The position numbers were made by a program, and so were the translations under genes. The notes under the pieces were generated by a model. The model did no database searches, was not told where the DNA came from, and saw only the letters and a program-made list of their open reading frames with translations. Of a stretch of DNA of 64,000 bases, positions 27,723-36,026 are shown piece after piece (position 1 is the stretch's first letter; each line of letters opens with the position of its first letter). Source of the DNA: Synergistaceae bacterium (GTDB taxonomy: Bacteria; Synergistota; Synergistia; Synergistales; Synergistaceae); the NCBI GenBank assembly GCA_030533085.1, contig JAUNJZ010000001.1, positions 88,814-152,813 on the forward strand, written 5' to 3'.

Positions 27723-28748
27723 TTATATCCAGCGCAGGGCTGAATATCGGAAGGATATATAGACCTCCCGCGCGGGGTGAAGCTCCGCGCAGCACGGGTC
27801 GTCCAGTCTGACGCGCCCTCTGATAACGCCGCCGCCGACCTCTATTGAGAGCAGCGTCGAGGCGGAGGCCCCCTCCAGCGTCATTTGCAGCACACGGCCG
27901 CGCAGCGTATTCGTCTCGTCAGCGCGCGGCGGCTCCTCCGTCGATATGCTTACGTCGTCCGCGCTGAGCATCGCGGCCATGGGGCTGCCGGAGCGCGGGA
28001 GATAGGCGAATATCCTCTGCCCGCCGCCAAGTTCTCGCGCGGCCAGCGCCCCTTCGGCCATCCAGCCGCCTTGGATAAGATTCTCCGCGCCGCGCCCTGC
28101 CACCCTTCCGCCGTAAAGGCTGACGACCTCTCCCGACATCTCGTAGAGCCAGCTCAAATCATGAGTAGCTATTATTACGGCCGTCCCGCGCTCCTTAACG
28201 GCGTTGACAGCCGCCTCCATCACGAGCTGCGCGCTGGCCTCGTCAACATTGGCCGTCGGCTCGTCCAGCAGCAGCGCTTTAGGTCTCAGCGCCAGCCGCG
28301 CGGCCAGAGCGACGCGCTGCGCCTCTCCGCCGGAAAGCCGGAACCACGGGCGGCCGGCAAACTCATCATAATCAAGCCCCACCGCCTTCAGGCTCTCGCG
28401 CACCCTGCCGCCGATATCCGTGACCTCTCCGCGCAGCTTCAGCCCGTAGGCGATATTTTCATATACGGAGCGTTTCAGCAGATACGGCTCTTGCAGCAGA
28501 TAGGTCGCCTCGCGGCGCACGGCGTTTTCACGCCCCGCAGTATCTTTTCCGTCAAATATTATCCTGCCGCCGTCGGCGGGTATGAGAAAGGCGAGCAGCT
28601 TCAGCAGCGTGGACTTGCCGCTGCCGTTGGGGCCGACTATCCCCGTGATACGGGAGTCTTTGATAGTAAGGCGGGCTATGTCGAGATTTATTTTTCCCTT
28701 TTCATAGCGCTGTTTTAAATCGTATATTTCATAAAGAGGCCGGCTCAT
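27723..28748 (-). CDS. tupC: Tungstate ABC transporter ATP-binding protein
   Basis: ATPase of the tupABC importer. Walker A GPNGSGKSTLL near residue 38, signature LSGGEAQRVALAARLALRPKALLLDEPTA near 140-165, H-loop ATHDLSWLYE near 195. The first 230 residues are the ABC core; the C-terminal 100 (after RIFAYLPRSGSP) resemble the TOBE-type regulatory extension of molybdate or tungstate importers. The gene lies 13 bases downstream of tupB. Tungstate rather than molybdate is inferred from the binding protein and permease family. Confidence 0.9.
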   Translation of the reverse strand: MSRPLYEIYDLKQRYEKGKINLDIARLTIKDSRITGIVGPNGSGKSTLLKLLAFLIPADGGRIIFDGKDTAGRENAVRREATYLLQEPYLLKRSVYENIAYGLKLRGEVTDIGGRVRESLKAVGLDYDEFAGRPWFRLSGGEAQRVALAARLALRPKALLLDEPTANVDEASAQLVMEAAVNAVKERGTAVIIATHDLSWLYEMSGEVVSLYGGRVAGRGAENLIQGGWMAEGALAARELGGGQRIFAYLPRSGSPMAAMLSADDVSISTEEPPRADETNTLRGRVLQMTLEGASASTLLSIEVGGGVIRGRVRLDDPCCAELHPAREVYISFRYSALRWI

Positions 28749-28761
28749 GAGACAGCCCCTT

Positions 28762-29457
28762 TCAGCCCCGCGTCCTGCGGCGCAGGAGGGAAAGGGAGAT
28801 ATTGAGTATCAGCGAAATAAGTATCAGTATCACGCCGAGGGCGATTCCGAGGGCAAATTCCCCCTTGCCGGTCTCAAGCGTGATAGCCGTGGTGATAGTG
28901 CGCGTATGCCATTTGATATTGCCGCCCAGCATCATCGCGGAGCCGACCTCGCCGATTATTCGCCCGAAGGCGGTGAGAGCCGCGACGAGGACGAGAAAGC
29001 GCGCCTCCCAGAGGCTGGCGAGGGCGAGCCTGCCGCCGGAGGCTCCGAGCGTCAGCAGCGTCTGGCGCAGCCTGTCGTCAAGCCCCTCTATAGCGGCGGC
29101 GGTGTAGGCGGCGACGATGGGAGTTCCAAGGATGATCTGCCCTATCGCCATCCCCTCCACCGTAAAAAGCAGCTCCCAGCCGCCGAGCGGGCCGCGGCGC
29201 GATATGAAGGCGTAGACAAGCAGGCCGATAACGACTGTCGGCAGCGCGAGCAGCGTATCTACCGCGGTGCGGATGGCGCGCTTGCCGGGAAAATCAAAAT
29301 ATCCCAAGGCAAAGCCGACGGGCAGCCCGATGAGCAGTATGCCTCCCATCGAGAGCAGCGTCAGCCTTAACGTCGTGAAGAGAATATTCATAGTCTCCTC
29401 ATCCATGGAAAAGAGGAGGCTGAAAGCCTGTATAAATCCTTCGGCTATGAAATTCAT
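28762..29457 (-). CDS. tupB: Tungstate ABC transporter permease
   Basis: 231 residues with five to six TM segments. The cytoplasmic EAA-loop motif, which docks on the ATPase, is seen as EGLDDRLRQTLLTLGASGGRLALASLWEARF near residue 122-150. N-terminal MNFIAEGFIQAFSLLFS and overall length match TupB. Between tupA and tupC in the expected order. Confidence 0.9.
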   Translation of the reverse strand: MNFIAEGFIQAFSLLFSMDEETMNILFTTLRLTLLSMGGILLIGLPVGFALGYFDFPGKRAIRTAVDTLLALPTVVIGLLVYAFISRRGPLGGWELLFTVEGMAIGQIILGTPIVAAYTAAAIEGLDDRLRQTLLTLGASGGRLALASLWEARFLVLVAALTAFGRIIGEVGSAMMLGGNIKWHTRTITTAITLETGKGEFALGIALGVILILISLILNISLSLLRRRTRG

Positions 29458-29530
29458 CGGAGCTGCAAAGGGGCGGAGAGAACGCTCTGTTCGTCCGGCC
29501 TCCGCCCTTTTAGTCTGTTATGTCAGGCTG

Positions 29531-30382
29531 TTAATGTCCGGCGCGTATCTCGGCTTCCGGGAAGAAAAGCTGTTTCCCCTCAACCTTGAAATCCGCTATA
29601 TCCTTCTGAACCTTCGACGAGGTGATCCAGTCGATATATTTCAGCGCCAGGTCATACTTCACATGCGGGTGCTTCAGCGGGCTTACCGCCATTACGCTGT
29701 ATCTGTTGAGCAGCTCCGGGTCGCCCTCGCAGACTATCACAAGCCCCGGCTTGCCCTTGAGACCGGCTTCATATTTAATGAAGGTGCCGCGGTCGGTGAG
29801 AGCGTAGCCCCCCTGCTCGTCCGCTATGTTTATCGTCTTGAGCATTCCCTGTCCGGTCTGCACGTACCACTTTGCCTTGTCGAAATCCTTCACTCCGGCG
29901 GCCTTGAGAAGCTTCAGCTCCGCCGTATGCGTGCCGGATTTGTCGGCGCGGCTGACGAGCGGCTGTCCCTTCGCCGCTATCGCGGCCAGAGCCTCCGTAA
30001 CCGGCTTGCCCTTAACGCCGGCCGGGTCGTTCGCGGGGCCTATCAGCACGAAGTCGTTATACATGACCTTGCGGCGGTTCGCCCCCGCCCCCTCGGACAT
30101 AAACTTATCCTCCTGCGACGGCGAGTGCGTGAGCACCACGTCTACATCTCCGTTGCGCCCATATTCAAGAGCCTTTCCTGTCCCTACCGAAACCCATTGG
30201 ATCTCGATGCCAGTATCCTTTAGAAGGATCGGGGCGAGATAATCGAGCAGGCCGGTGTTATCCGTGCTGGTGGTCGTAGCCATTCTCAGCACCGGAGCCT
30301 TTGCCGCCGCGAGCGAGCCGAAGGCAAGCATTAAGACGACGAGCAATAACGCGATGATGGAGCCTTTTCTGTTGATACGCAT
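29531..30382 (-). CDS. tupA: Tungstate-binding protein
   Basis: Periplasmic binding protein, 283 residues from the ATG at 30382 (GAGGAGGG nine bases upstream). Signal peptide IIALLLVVLMLAFGSLAAAKA. The mature start VLRMATTTSTDNTGLLDYL is the TupA oxyanion-binding signature, and DVVLTHSP and SRADKSGTHTAEL supply further family motifs. It delivers tungstate (or molybdate) to TupBC for pterin-cofactor enzymes such as aldehyde ferredoxin oxidoreductases or formate dehydrogenases, none of which is in this window. Confidence 0.93.
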   Translation of the reverse strand: MRINRKGSIIALLLVVLMLAFGSLAAAKAPVLRMATTTSTDNTGLLDYLAPILLKDTGIEIQWVSVGTGKALEYGRNGDVDVVLTHSPSQEDKFMSEGAGANRRKVMYNDFVLIGPANDPAGVKGKPVTEALAAIAAKGQPLVSRADKSGTHTAELKLLKAAGVKDFDKAKWYVQTGQGMLKTINIADEQGGYALTDRGTFIKYEAGLKGKPGLVIVCEGDPELLNRYSVMAVSPLKHPHVKYDLALKYIDWITSSKVQKDIADFKVEGKQLFFPEAEIRAGH

Positions 30383-30423
30383 GGGTATAAACCCTCCTCG
30401 TGAGATTTGTGACGCCGTGTGCA

Positions 30424-30541
30424 AAAACCGCCGAGAGGAGATATTCGCTGCCATTTCGTTCCCCTTCCGCGGCGGGAGGCGGCAGCGTTTCCGCAGCCGC
30501 CCTGACGGCCGGCCTCCATAGCGGAAACGGCAAAGCGGCTG
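30424..30541 (-). ncRNA. Moco/Tuco-like riboswitch ahead of tupABC (candidate)
   Basis: The leader of tupA folds on the minus strand into two stacked helices. One is GTTTCCGC/GCGGAAAC (30521-30528 with 30487-30494) enclosing a GC-rich hairpin; the other is GCTGCC/GGCAGC (30481-30486 with 30447-30452). The loop of the second reads GCCTCCC, then GGAAGG, then GAAATGG, which resembles the conserved core of the molybdenum/tungsten cofactor RNA. An outer pairing AGCCGC/GCGGTT (about 30536-30541 and 30424-30429) could close it. I cannot score it without a covariance model, so this is a candidate. Confidence 0.55.
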
Positions 30542-31023
30542 AGTTGAACCGCTCTCCGCCCTCGCCTTAGGGCGGACGGCTTCAGGGACGCATTACGCAT
30601 ATGCGACAATGTCGATTTTCAACAAAAAAACAAAATCGGACATCGAAGTTATTTTACACTATTTTGACTATTTTGTACCAGTAAAAATTATAAAAAAGCA
30701 TAAACAGCAAGAGGCGTTGGGGTCGCCCCTTGCCGAGCGGAGATTGGTGTGTACTGCTTTTGACAAAAACAAAAAGGCCGTCTCCTTTTTGACAGAGTAC
30801 GGCCATACAGACATATCAGCCGTTCTCCTTTCCAAAGGGAGGCTGTTCCGTTTCCGAAGCAACCCTGCCGGCCAGAAAACCATAGATGCGACTCCTTAGG
30901 TATAACTGGCTCGGAGAACCATTATTATTTTTATCACTGAAAATATGGTACAATGAAGAGAGAAAAAAAACAAGTCTTTCTGCTCAATTATGCGCAAAAT
31001 TTTGAAGAAAAAGGGGCGATAGG
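30542..31023. other. Region between the tup leader and the phosphoesterase gene
   Basis: About 480 bases with no gene I can support. A GC-rich hairpin (CCGCCC/GGGCGG, 30555-30574) may belong to the tup leader. From 30610 the DNA is AT-rich. A plausible plus-strand -10 (TACAAT near 30948) lies about 75 bases before 31024. Open frames on either strand here have no good ribosome site and unconvincing composition. Confidence 0.4.
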
Positions 31024-31701
31024 ATGGTCACACTGCATCTGCCGCAAAACATTCCAAAACCGACCTTAGAGGAGATTCGCGACTGTCCGATAATCAGACA
31101 CTTCGACGATCTCGGCATCTGGTTCGGCATCAACCCGCCGTGCATCGACGCGAAGGATATGCTGCTGCACATTTCGGATACGCCTTCGACGATGTACCCG
31201 TACCTCAAGCGCGTGCTGCGCCGCCTGAAACCGGCGTGGATAGTGCATACCGGCGACTTTGTGGACAATATCAAGCTGGAGCTGAGGCGCGGCATGATCG
31301 ACCTCTACGAGAAAAAGATAAAAGATTTTATCTCGATATTTGAAGAGGAAGATTACGGGGCGATACTCGTTACCGGCAACCACGACGAGCCCTCCGCGCT
31401 GCTCTCCGAGCTGCAAAGCGACTCCGTGCAGCTCTGGACGGGGCCGGGCAATTTTTCCCTCGGCAGCTTCACCTTCCGCGCCGGACATGCCTACAGCGAC
31501 GTGAAGGACGCGCCGGAGCAGTACAATCTCTTTGGACACAGCCTCGAACGCCGCACGGGAGGCACGAAGGACGGAAAGATGTTCCTCAACGGTCTGGAAT
31601 CGATGTACCTCATCCACATTTACAGCGGCGAGATAATATCCATTCCCTACCCTCCGGGGACGGACGGCGCGAGAATGGAAAGAAAAATAGTGTCGCGGTA
31701 A
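31024..31701 (+). CDS. Calcineurin-like metallophosphoesterase
   Basis: 225 residues. The metal-ligand blocks of the superfamily are present in order: HISDTPS near residue 50, HTGDFVDN near 78, TGNHDEP near 118, GHAYSD near 158 and FGHSLE near 172. The first block reads DTP where the usual is DxH, so one canonical metal ligand is missing and activity is uncertain. The gene is followed 39 bases later by a 340-residue protein of unknown function, likely its partner. Confidence 0.8.
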   Translation: MVTLHLPQNIPKPTLEEIRDCPIIRHFDDLGIWFGINPPCIDAKDMLLHISDTPSTMYPYLKRVLRRLKPAWIVHTGDFVDNIKLELRRGMIDLYEKKIKDFISIFEEEDYGAILVTGNHDEPSALLSELQSDSVQLWTGPGNFSLGSFTFRAGHAYSDVKDAPEQYNLFGHSLERRTGGTKDGKMFLNGLESMYLIHIYSGEIISIPYPPGTDGARMERKIVSR

Positions 31702-31740
31702 CGCCGCGGCAATTAAAGTTAAAGAAGGAGGAAAGAGGCA

Positions 31741-32763
31741 ATGATTTCTTTAATAAGGACCGGCCCCGAAAGCATCGCGCTGAAAATCTCGTCGCACATT
31801 TCGGAGATAAGGCACAAGCTGGCTGCCTGGGGCATCCTCGTCTCGCTGGATCAGGAGGGGGCGCTGCGGCGCTACGGCCCCACGCGCCGCCTTGTCTTTC
31901 TCTCCGCCCCCGGCGAAGAGGGAGTCGTTGAGGAGACCTACGTTTCGGAAAATTCTCTCGAGCTTTTCCTCACCACGCTGATAAACAGCAGGCTGGCCGA
32001 GGGGGTGAGCGACGCGAGCGTAATGCCGGGATATCTGATGATGCGGCTCATGGGCGACATAGGGCGCGGCATCGAGGCGATAATCCGCGACATCGGCGGT
32101 GAGGTCATCGACAGAGATCCGATATTCCGCCCCGACCTGCCCGGCACCTCCACAGTAATACATTTCACGCGCAAATCGCTCGCCAAAACGATACCGGTGG
32201 AAGATATGCACCACAAGGCACTGCTCATACACTCCCGCTCAAAGGGGGCGCTGGTGCAGTACCTCTCCATCCACGGCATAGAATATCTCGGCGACGCTCT
32301 CGGCACTCCGGACTGGAACGACGTTGAAATAAGGATATGCGACTCGGACGGTCTCTTCGACCTCCAGCGCCAGCGGCTGCTGACCGTCGTTCAGGGAATG
32401 CAGATAGGGCTGGTCCTCGAGGAAAAATGGGAGCGGGAGCAGGCGCTGACGCGCCGCACAATTCCGGTGTATATGATGAAGATATACACGCCGCTGGCGG
32501 TGCAGGCGATAAAAAAGCTGGCGATGGGGCTGGAATACAACGCGCAGGGAAACCGCTTCGTCGATTTCGACGTCTACCATGAAGACCGCAAAATATCCGC
32601 CTTCACAGAGCTGGACAAAAACCCCGGCATGACGCGCAACGAAATAGGCGTGGCGAACCGCAACGAAGTGCTGAAAAATCTCGACATCGACTCCATCAAC
32701 GAGCTGCTTCGCCTTGAAGAAGAGATAGCCGTACAGAGCCGGAAAAAGGTCGGAGAGAAGTAA
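31741..32763 (+). CDS. Conserved-looking protein of unknown function, 340 residues
   Basis: I do not recognise the family. It is a soluble protein with mixed alpha/beta composition; ribosome site AAGAAGGAGGAAAG lies before the ATG. Noticeable segments are GTSTVIHFTRKSLAKTIPVEDM near residue 140, HHKALLIHSRSKGALVQYLS near 160 and a repeat-free helical C-terminus (SINELLRLEEEIAVQSRKK). No signal peptide or TM. It follows the phosphoesterase gene and probably shares its transcript, so a joint role is an inference from position only. Confidence 0.75.
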   Translation: MISLIRTGPESIALKISSHISEIRHKLAAWGILVSLDQEGALRRYGPTRRLVFLSAPGEEGVVEETYVSENSLELFLTTLINSRLAEGVSDASVMPGYLMMRLMGDIGRGIEAIIRDIGGEVIDRDPIFRPDLPGTSTVIHFTRKSLAKTIPVEDMHHKALLIHSRSKGALVQYLSIHGIEYLGDALGTPDWNDVEIRICDSDGLFDLQRQRLLTVVQGMQIGLVLEEKWEREQALTRRTIPVYMMKIYTPLAVQAIKKLAMGLEYNAQGNRFVDFDVYHEDRKISAFTELDKNPGMTRNEIGVANRNEVLKNLDIDSINELLRLEEEIAVQSRKKVGEK

Positions 32764-33231
32764 GCGAAGGATAATTATTCAAATATTAAATATTTAATAG
32801 AGGATTTTTTGATATTACGCCGCGGCTTTTCCCTTGCAGGGGAGAGGTCGCGGCAAATTTATTTCCCCGCGCGGTATTAAAAGAGAAAATATTTTATCTT
32901 ATATAAACACAAATAACATTTAAAAATGACTTTTAATAAATATTTTGATTTTTATTACGTATTTTATCTTTGAGATTTGATTTTATATCCCGCACGGACG
33001 AATTTCACGAAAAATACTTGCGAAGAATTTCTGGTTGTTTGAATATTGCGCGTTAATATAAATTATGGTAAAATCTCTACAGGCCGCAACAATATTCAAG
33101 GGTTAGATTTATTTTTATATCAATCAGGAAAGGAGAGGCCCTTCGCGGGGCAGGCGAGGGGAAGGGAGAGCGGAACTTTTTTGCAGCTTGTTTTATCGGG
33201 AAAATTTTAATCTGGAAAGCGAGGTATTTGT
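32764..33231. other. AT-rich intergenic region and leader before the NSS transporter
   Basis: A hairpin at 32820-32853 (CCGCG/CGCGG with an inner CCC/GGG) may end the upstream transcript. The stretch 32880-33000 is very AT-rich. Promoter elements lie at 33046-33074. A leader of about 150 bases follows with a purine-rich stretch and TTTTTT before a hairpin-poor region. No gene seen. Confidence 0.5.
33046..33074 (+). promoter_or_regulatory. Promoter of the NSS transporter unit
   Basis: TTGCGC (33046-33051), 17 bases, TAAAAT (33069-33074). The same -35 variant is used before the Fur-family gene at 45362. Confidence 0.5.
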
Positions 33232-34725
33232 ATGGCTGAAATCAAAAAAGGCGGAGAACAATTCTCAAGCCGCTGGGGACTTTTATGTACCATACTCGGC
33301 ATGGCCGTAGGCACCGGCAACATCTGGAGATTCCCCCGCGAAGTTGCGTCAAACAACGGCGGGGCTTTTATACTTATCTGCTTCCTTGCGCTCTTTATCT
33401 GGGCAGTGCCGCTCATCTGCGCGGAATCCGTTTTCGGTAAGAAAACGAGAATGGCCAACGCGGGAGCGTTCAAAGCTCTGCTGGGAGAGAAATACGCCTG
33501 GGTCGGCGCTTTCTGCGCGATGGTCTGCATCATGCTCGGATGCTACTACGTCGTCGTCCTCGGATGGGTAACAAAGTATCTTGCGCTCATCTTTACAGGA
33601 TTCCTTGAAACGGTAAGGAACGGCGGCACAGAGTACGCAACGGAGTTCTTCAAGGGCTTCGCCACCACGCCTCCTGCGACGGAAGCGTGGATGTGGTTCA
33701 TCGGCGCGGTAATACTTTCCGCGCTTATCATCTTCCGCGGCGTACAGGGCGGTATCGAAACGGCCAACAAGATAATGATTCCCGCCGTCTTCGTGCTGCT
33801 GGCTATCCTGCTCGTCCGCGTCTGCACTCTGCCCGGCGCGATAAAGGGCTTTGAGTACATGTACCACGTAGACCCCAAGGACTTCCTCAACCCGCGCATT
33901 TGGCTGGCCGCCTTCACGCAGGCCGCATGGTCGTCAGGAGCCGGCTGGGGGATGTTCCACGTCTACTACGTCTACGCCGCAAAGGACGAGGACATTGAAC
34001 TGAACGCCTTTACGGTAACATTCGGAGATATGGTCGCGGCGATGCTCGCAGGTATGGTCGTCCTTCCGGCAGTCTACGCACTTTCCCCTGACCCCGCTGC
34101 GGTCATGAAATCAGGCGCGAACGGACTGACATTCATTCACCTGACGAACCTCTTTGCCCATACGTCGGGAGGTTTCATCATGGCGGTGCTCTTCTTCCTC
34201 GCGCTCTTCTCGGCGGCTCTTTCGTCGGTCGTCGCGATGGTCGAAACAGGCACGAGAAACCTCATAGATATGGGCTTCTCCCGCGTAAAGGCCACGATTT
34301 ACGTCTCGATATTCTTCATCTTCGTCGGCTCTTTCTCGGCTCTCGACAACCGTGTCTTTGAAAATCAGGACATGGTCTGGGGCGTCGGCCTGCTCGTCGT
34401 CGGCCTCATCTATTCGCTTGCCTCGATGAAATACGGCGTCGATAAGCTCTGGGATGAGGATATAGCGCCCTGCTCCGACATCAAGGTCAAATGGATGTGG
34501 ACGGCAATCAAATTCTTCCCCTTTGAATTTGCTTTTGTCTGGGGCTGGTGGATGTGGGACGCCGCCTCCTGGTATCCGGGAGAGTGGTTCAAATTCTGGC
34601 CGATCACCACATACCAGTACACCCCCGGAGCAATGGTCGTCGAATGGGGCGTGCTCGCCATTATCTGCATCGCGCTGAATGGCTTCATGGCCAAACGTCT
34701 CGTTCACACGAACAAGATCGACTGA
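33232..34725 (+). CDS. Sodium-dependent NSS-family transporter
   Basis: 497 residues, about twelve TM. The NSS signature GMAVGTGNIWRFPREVASNNGGAF is at residues 23-46, holding the TM1 unwound region that binds sodium and amino acid. Prokaryotic NSS proteins import amino acids such as methionine, alanine, tryptophan or tyrosine with sodium; the substrate here is not known. An operon-mate of 33 residues follows at 34762. The transporter fits the amino-acid-fermenting life style. Confidence 0.93.
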   Translation: MAEIKKGGEQFSSRWGLLCTILGMAVGTGNIWRFPREVASNNGGAFILICFLALFIWAVPLICAESVFGKKTRMANAGAFKALLGEKYAWVGAFCAMVCIMLGCYYVVVLGWVTKYLALIFTGFLETVRNGGTEYATEFFKGFATTPPATEAWMWFIGAVILSALIIFRGVQGGIETANKIMIPAVFVLLAILLVRVCTLPGAIKGFEYMYHVDPKDFLNPRIWLAAFTQAAWSSGAGWGMFHVYYVYAAKDEDIELNAFTVTFGDMVAAMLAGMVVLPAVYALSPDPAAVMKSGANGLTFIHLTNLFAHTSGGFIMAVLFFLALFSAALSSVVAMVETGTRNLIDMGFSRVKATIYVSIFFIFVGSFSALDNRVFENQDMVWGVGLLVVGLIYSLASMKYGVDKLWDEDIAPCSDIKVKWMWTAIKFFPFEFAFVWGWWMWDAASWYPGEWFKFWPITTYQYTPGAMVVEWGVLAIICIALNGFMAKRLVHTNKID

Positions 34726-34761
34726 CGGCGGCTGCCGACAGCTATATAAGGAGGGCTATCA

Positions 34762-34863
34762 ATGTGGCAACTTAATATGATTGCTTGTATCGCTATAGGA
34801 TTTGGCTGTTTCATCTACGCCATAAAGCTCACAATGGGCGCGGAGAAGAAAAAACGCAGCTGA
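34762..34863 (+). CDS. NSS transporter micro-subunit (MetS-like)
   Basis: 33 residues: MWQLNMIACIAIGFGCF, then a short loop and a basic end (AEKKKRS). One TM segment. Behind AAGGAGGGC and 36 bases after the transporter stop, before a terminator. In Corynebacterium MetPS, a similar tiny protein is needed for transport. The identity is inferred from position, size and topology, and supported by the paralogue at 21953-22066. Confidence 0.75.
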   Translation: MWQLNMIACIAIGFGCFIYAIKLTMGAEKKKRS

Positions 34864-34886
34864 TAAAAGCAAGCCAAAAGAATATA

Positions 34887-34917
34887 AAAGGGACGGGGCC
34901 TCGCGCTCCGTCCCTTT
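34887..34917 (+). terminator. Terminator of the NSS unit
   Basis: AAAGGGACGG and CCGTCCCTTT make a 10-bp stem around an 11-base loop. Confidence 0.75.
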
Positions 34918-34942
34918 GCCGCTGCCGAAAAGCCGTCATCTA

Positions 34943-35842
34943 TCACCGTAAATCGTCCTGCCGGTTATGCGCCGTAATATCCTCTTTTCTCTTATACATG
35001 CTGATGGCGCTGTAAAGCGCCGCGCCGCCGATGATGAGGAAGGCTCCCGCCATCTGCGGAGGCGCGAGTCTCTCGCTGAGGAAAAGGGCGGAGAGCGCCA
35101 GCGCGGAGATAGGCTCCAGATAGCCGCAGATCGCCACAATGCCGGCGGGAAGGCAGGGGATGGCGGAAAAATAGAGGTAACAGCCTACAGCGGTATTGAT
35201 TACGCCAAGGAACAATACAGGCGCGAGATTTGTCACAGGAGGAAAGTAGAAGCCGCGCTTCGCAAACATAAAGGCGGCGACTGTCAGGAAGCTGAACAGC
35301 AGCTGAAAGGCGGCGTTTTCCAGACCGGCGATACCAGCCGCCTTTTTATTGAAGATTACCATAAAGGCATACATGAGCGCCGCCATCAGCCCGCAGGCCA
35401 GCCCCCAGGAAAAGCCTTCCGTCAGCAGCGCGTTTCCGTTGACGAGGAACATTCCCGCCAGCACGACGGCAAAGACCGCGCATTTCAGGACGGTCAGCCG
35501 TTCGCGCAGAAGCAGCGGAGAGAGAGCCACCACGATGACGGGGCCGCAGTAGTTTGCAAGAGTTGCGACGCTGACGCCGACCCGCGCGTAAGCCTCGTAA
35601 AGAAACATCCAGTTGCCCCCCATCGCCATGCCGGCGGCTATCAGATACGCAAGGTCTTTTTTGTTTTTAAGCCCCCGCGGCCGGCCGCCGGAGAGAAAGA
35701 AAAAGGAGGTCAGAAAAATGCTGCCGATAAAAGTCCTCAAAAATACGATCTCGTAGCTGTCAAGCCGGATATAACTTGAAATAATGCCGTTGGAACCGAC
35801 GAGCAAAAGCGCCGCTATGTATTTTAAGTAGGCTGCCCGCAT
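34943..35842 (-). CDS. EamA/DMT-family permease
   Basis: 299 residues with ten predicted TM in two tandem EamA repeats. Repeat one contains ISSYIRLDSYEIVFLRTFIGSI near residue 20-40 and VATLANYCGPVIVVALSPLLLRERLT near 92; the second ends AICGYLEPISALALSALFLSERLAPPQMAGAFLIIGGAALYS. Drug/metabolite transporters of this kind export or import small metabolites; substrate unknown. The gene is convergent with the NSS unit and divergent from trkA. Confidence 0.9.
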   Translation of the reverse strand: MRAAYLKYIAALLLVGSNGIISSYIRLDSYEIVFLRTFIGSIFLTSFFFLSGGRPRGLKNKKDLAYLIAAGMAMGGNWMFLYEAYARVGVSVATLANYCGPVIVVALSPLLLRERLTVLKCAVFAVVLAGMFLVNGNALLTEGFSWGLACGLMAALMYAFMVIFNKKAAGIAGLENAAFQLLFSFLTVAAFMFAKRGFYFPPVTNLAPVLFLGVINTAVGCYLYFSAIPCLPAGIVAICGYLEPISALALSALFLSERLAPPQMAGAFLIIGGAALYSAISMYKRKEDITAHNRQDDLR

Positions 35843-35952
35843 CCCGCATCGCTCCCTTATTTTCTCACTTTTTATCAGCGTATATTAGCATGAAAGGACA
35901 GGATTCAGGAAATAAGATATCAGAATATATATTTCAATATATTGCCATGGAC

Positions 35953-35980
35953 TTGTAAAATTTCCAAACTATCGTAATAT
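35953..35980 (+). promoter_or_regulatory. Likely promoter of trkA-trkH
   Basis: TTGTAA (35953-35958), 16 bases, TAATAT (35975-35980), about 45 bases before the trkA start. The surrounding DNA is AT-rich. Confidence 0.4.
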
Positions 35981-36026
35981 ACGTATCGGATCAAGGGGAG
36001 AAAAACTCAAAAGGAGGCGATTCCCT

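Noticed and set aside
30609-30899. 96-codon plus-strand frame and a 71-codon minus-strand frame in the tup-phosphoesterase gap
   Set aside because: No ribosome site, no recognisable protein features, and they overlap each other.
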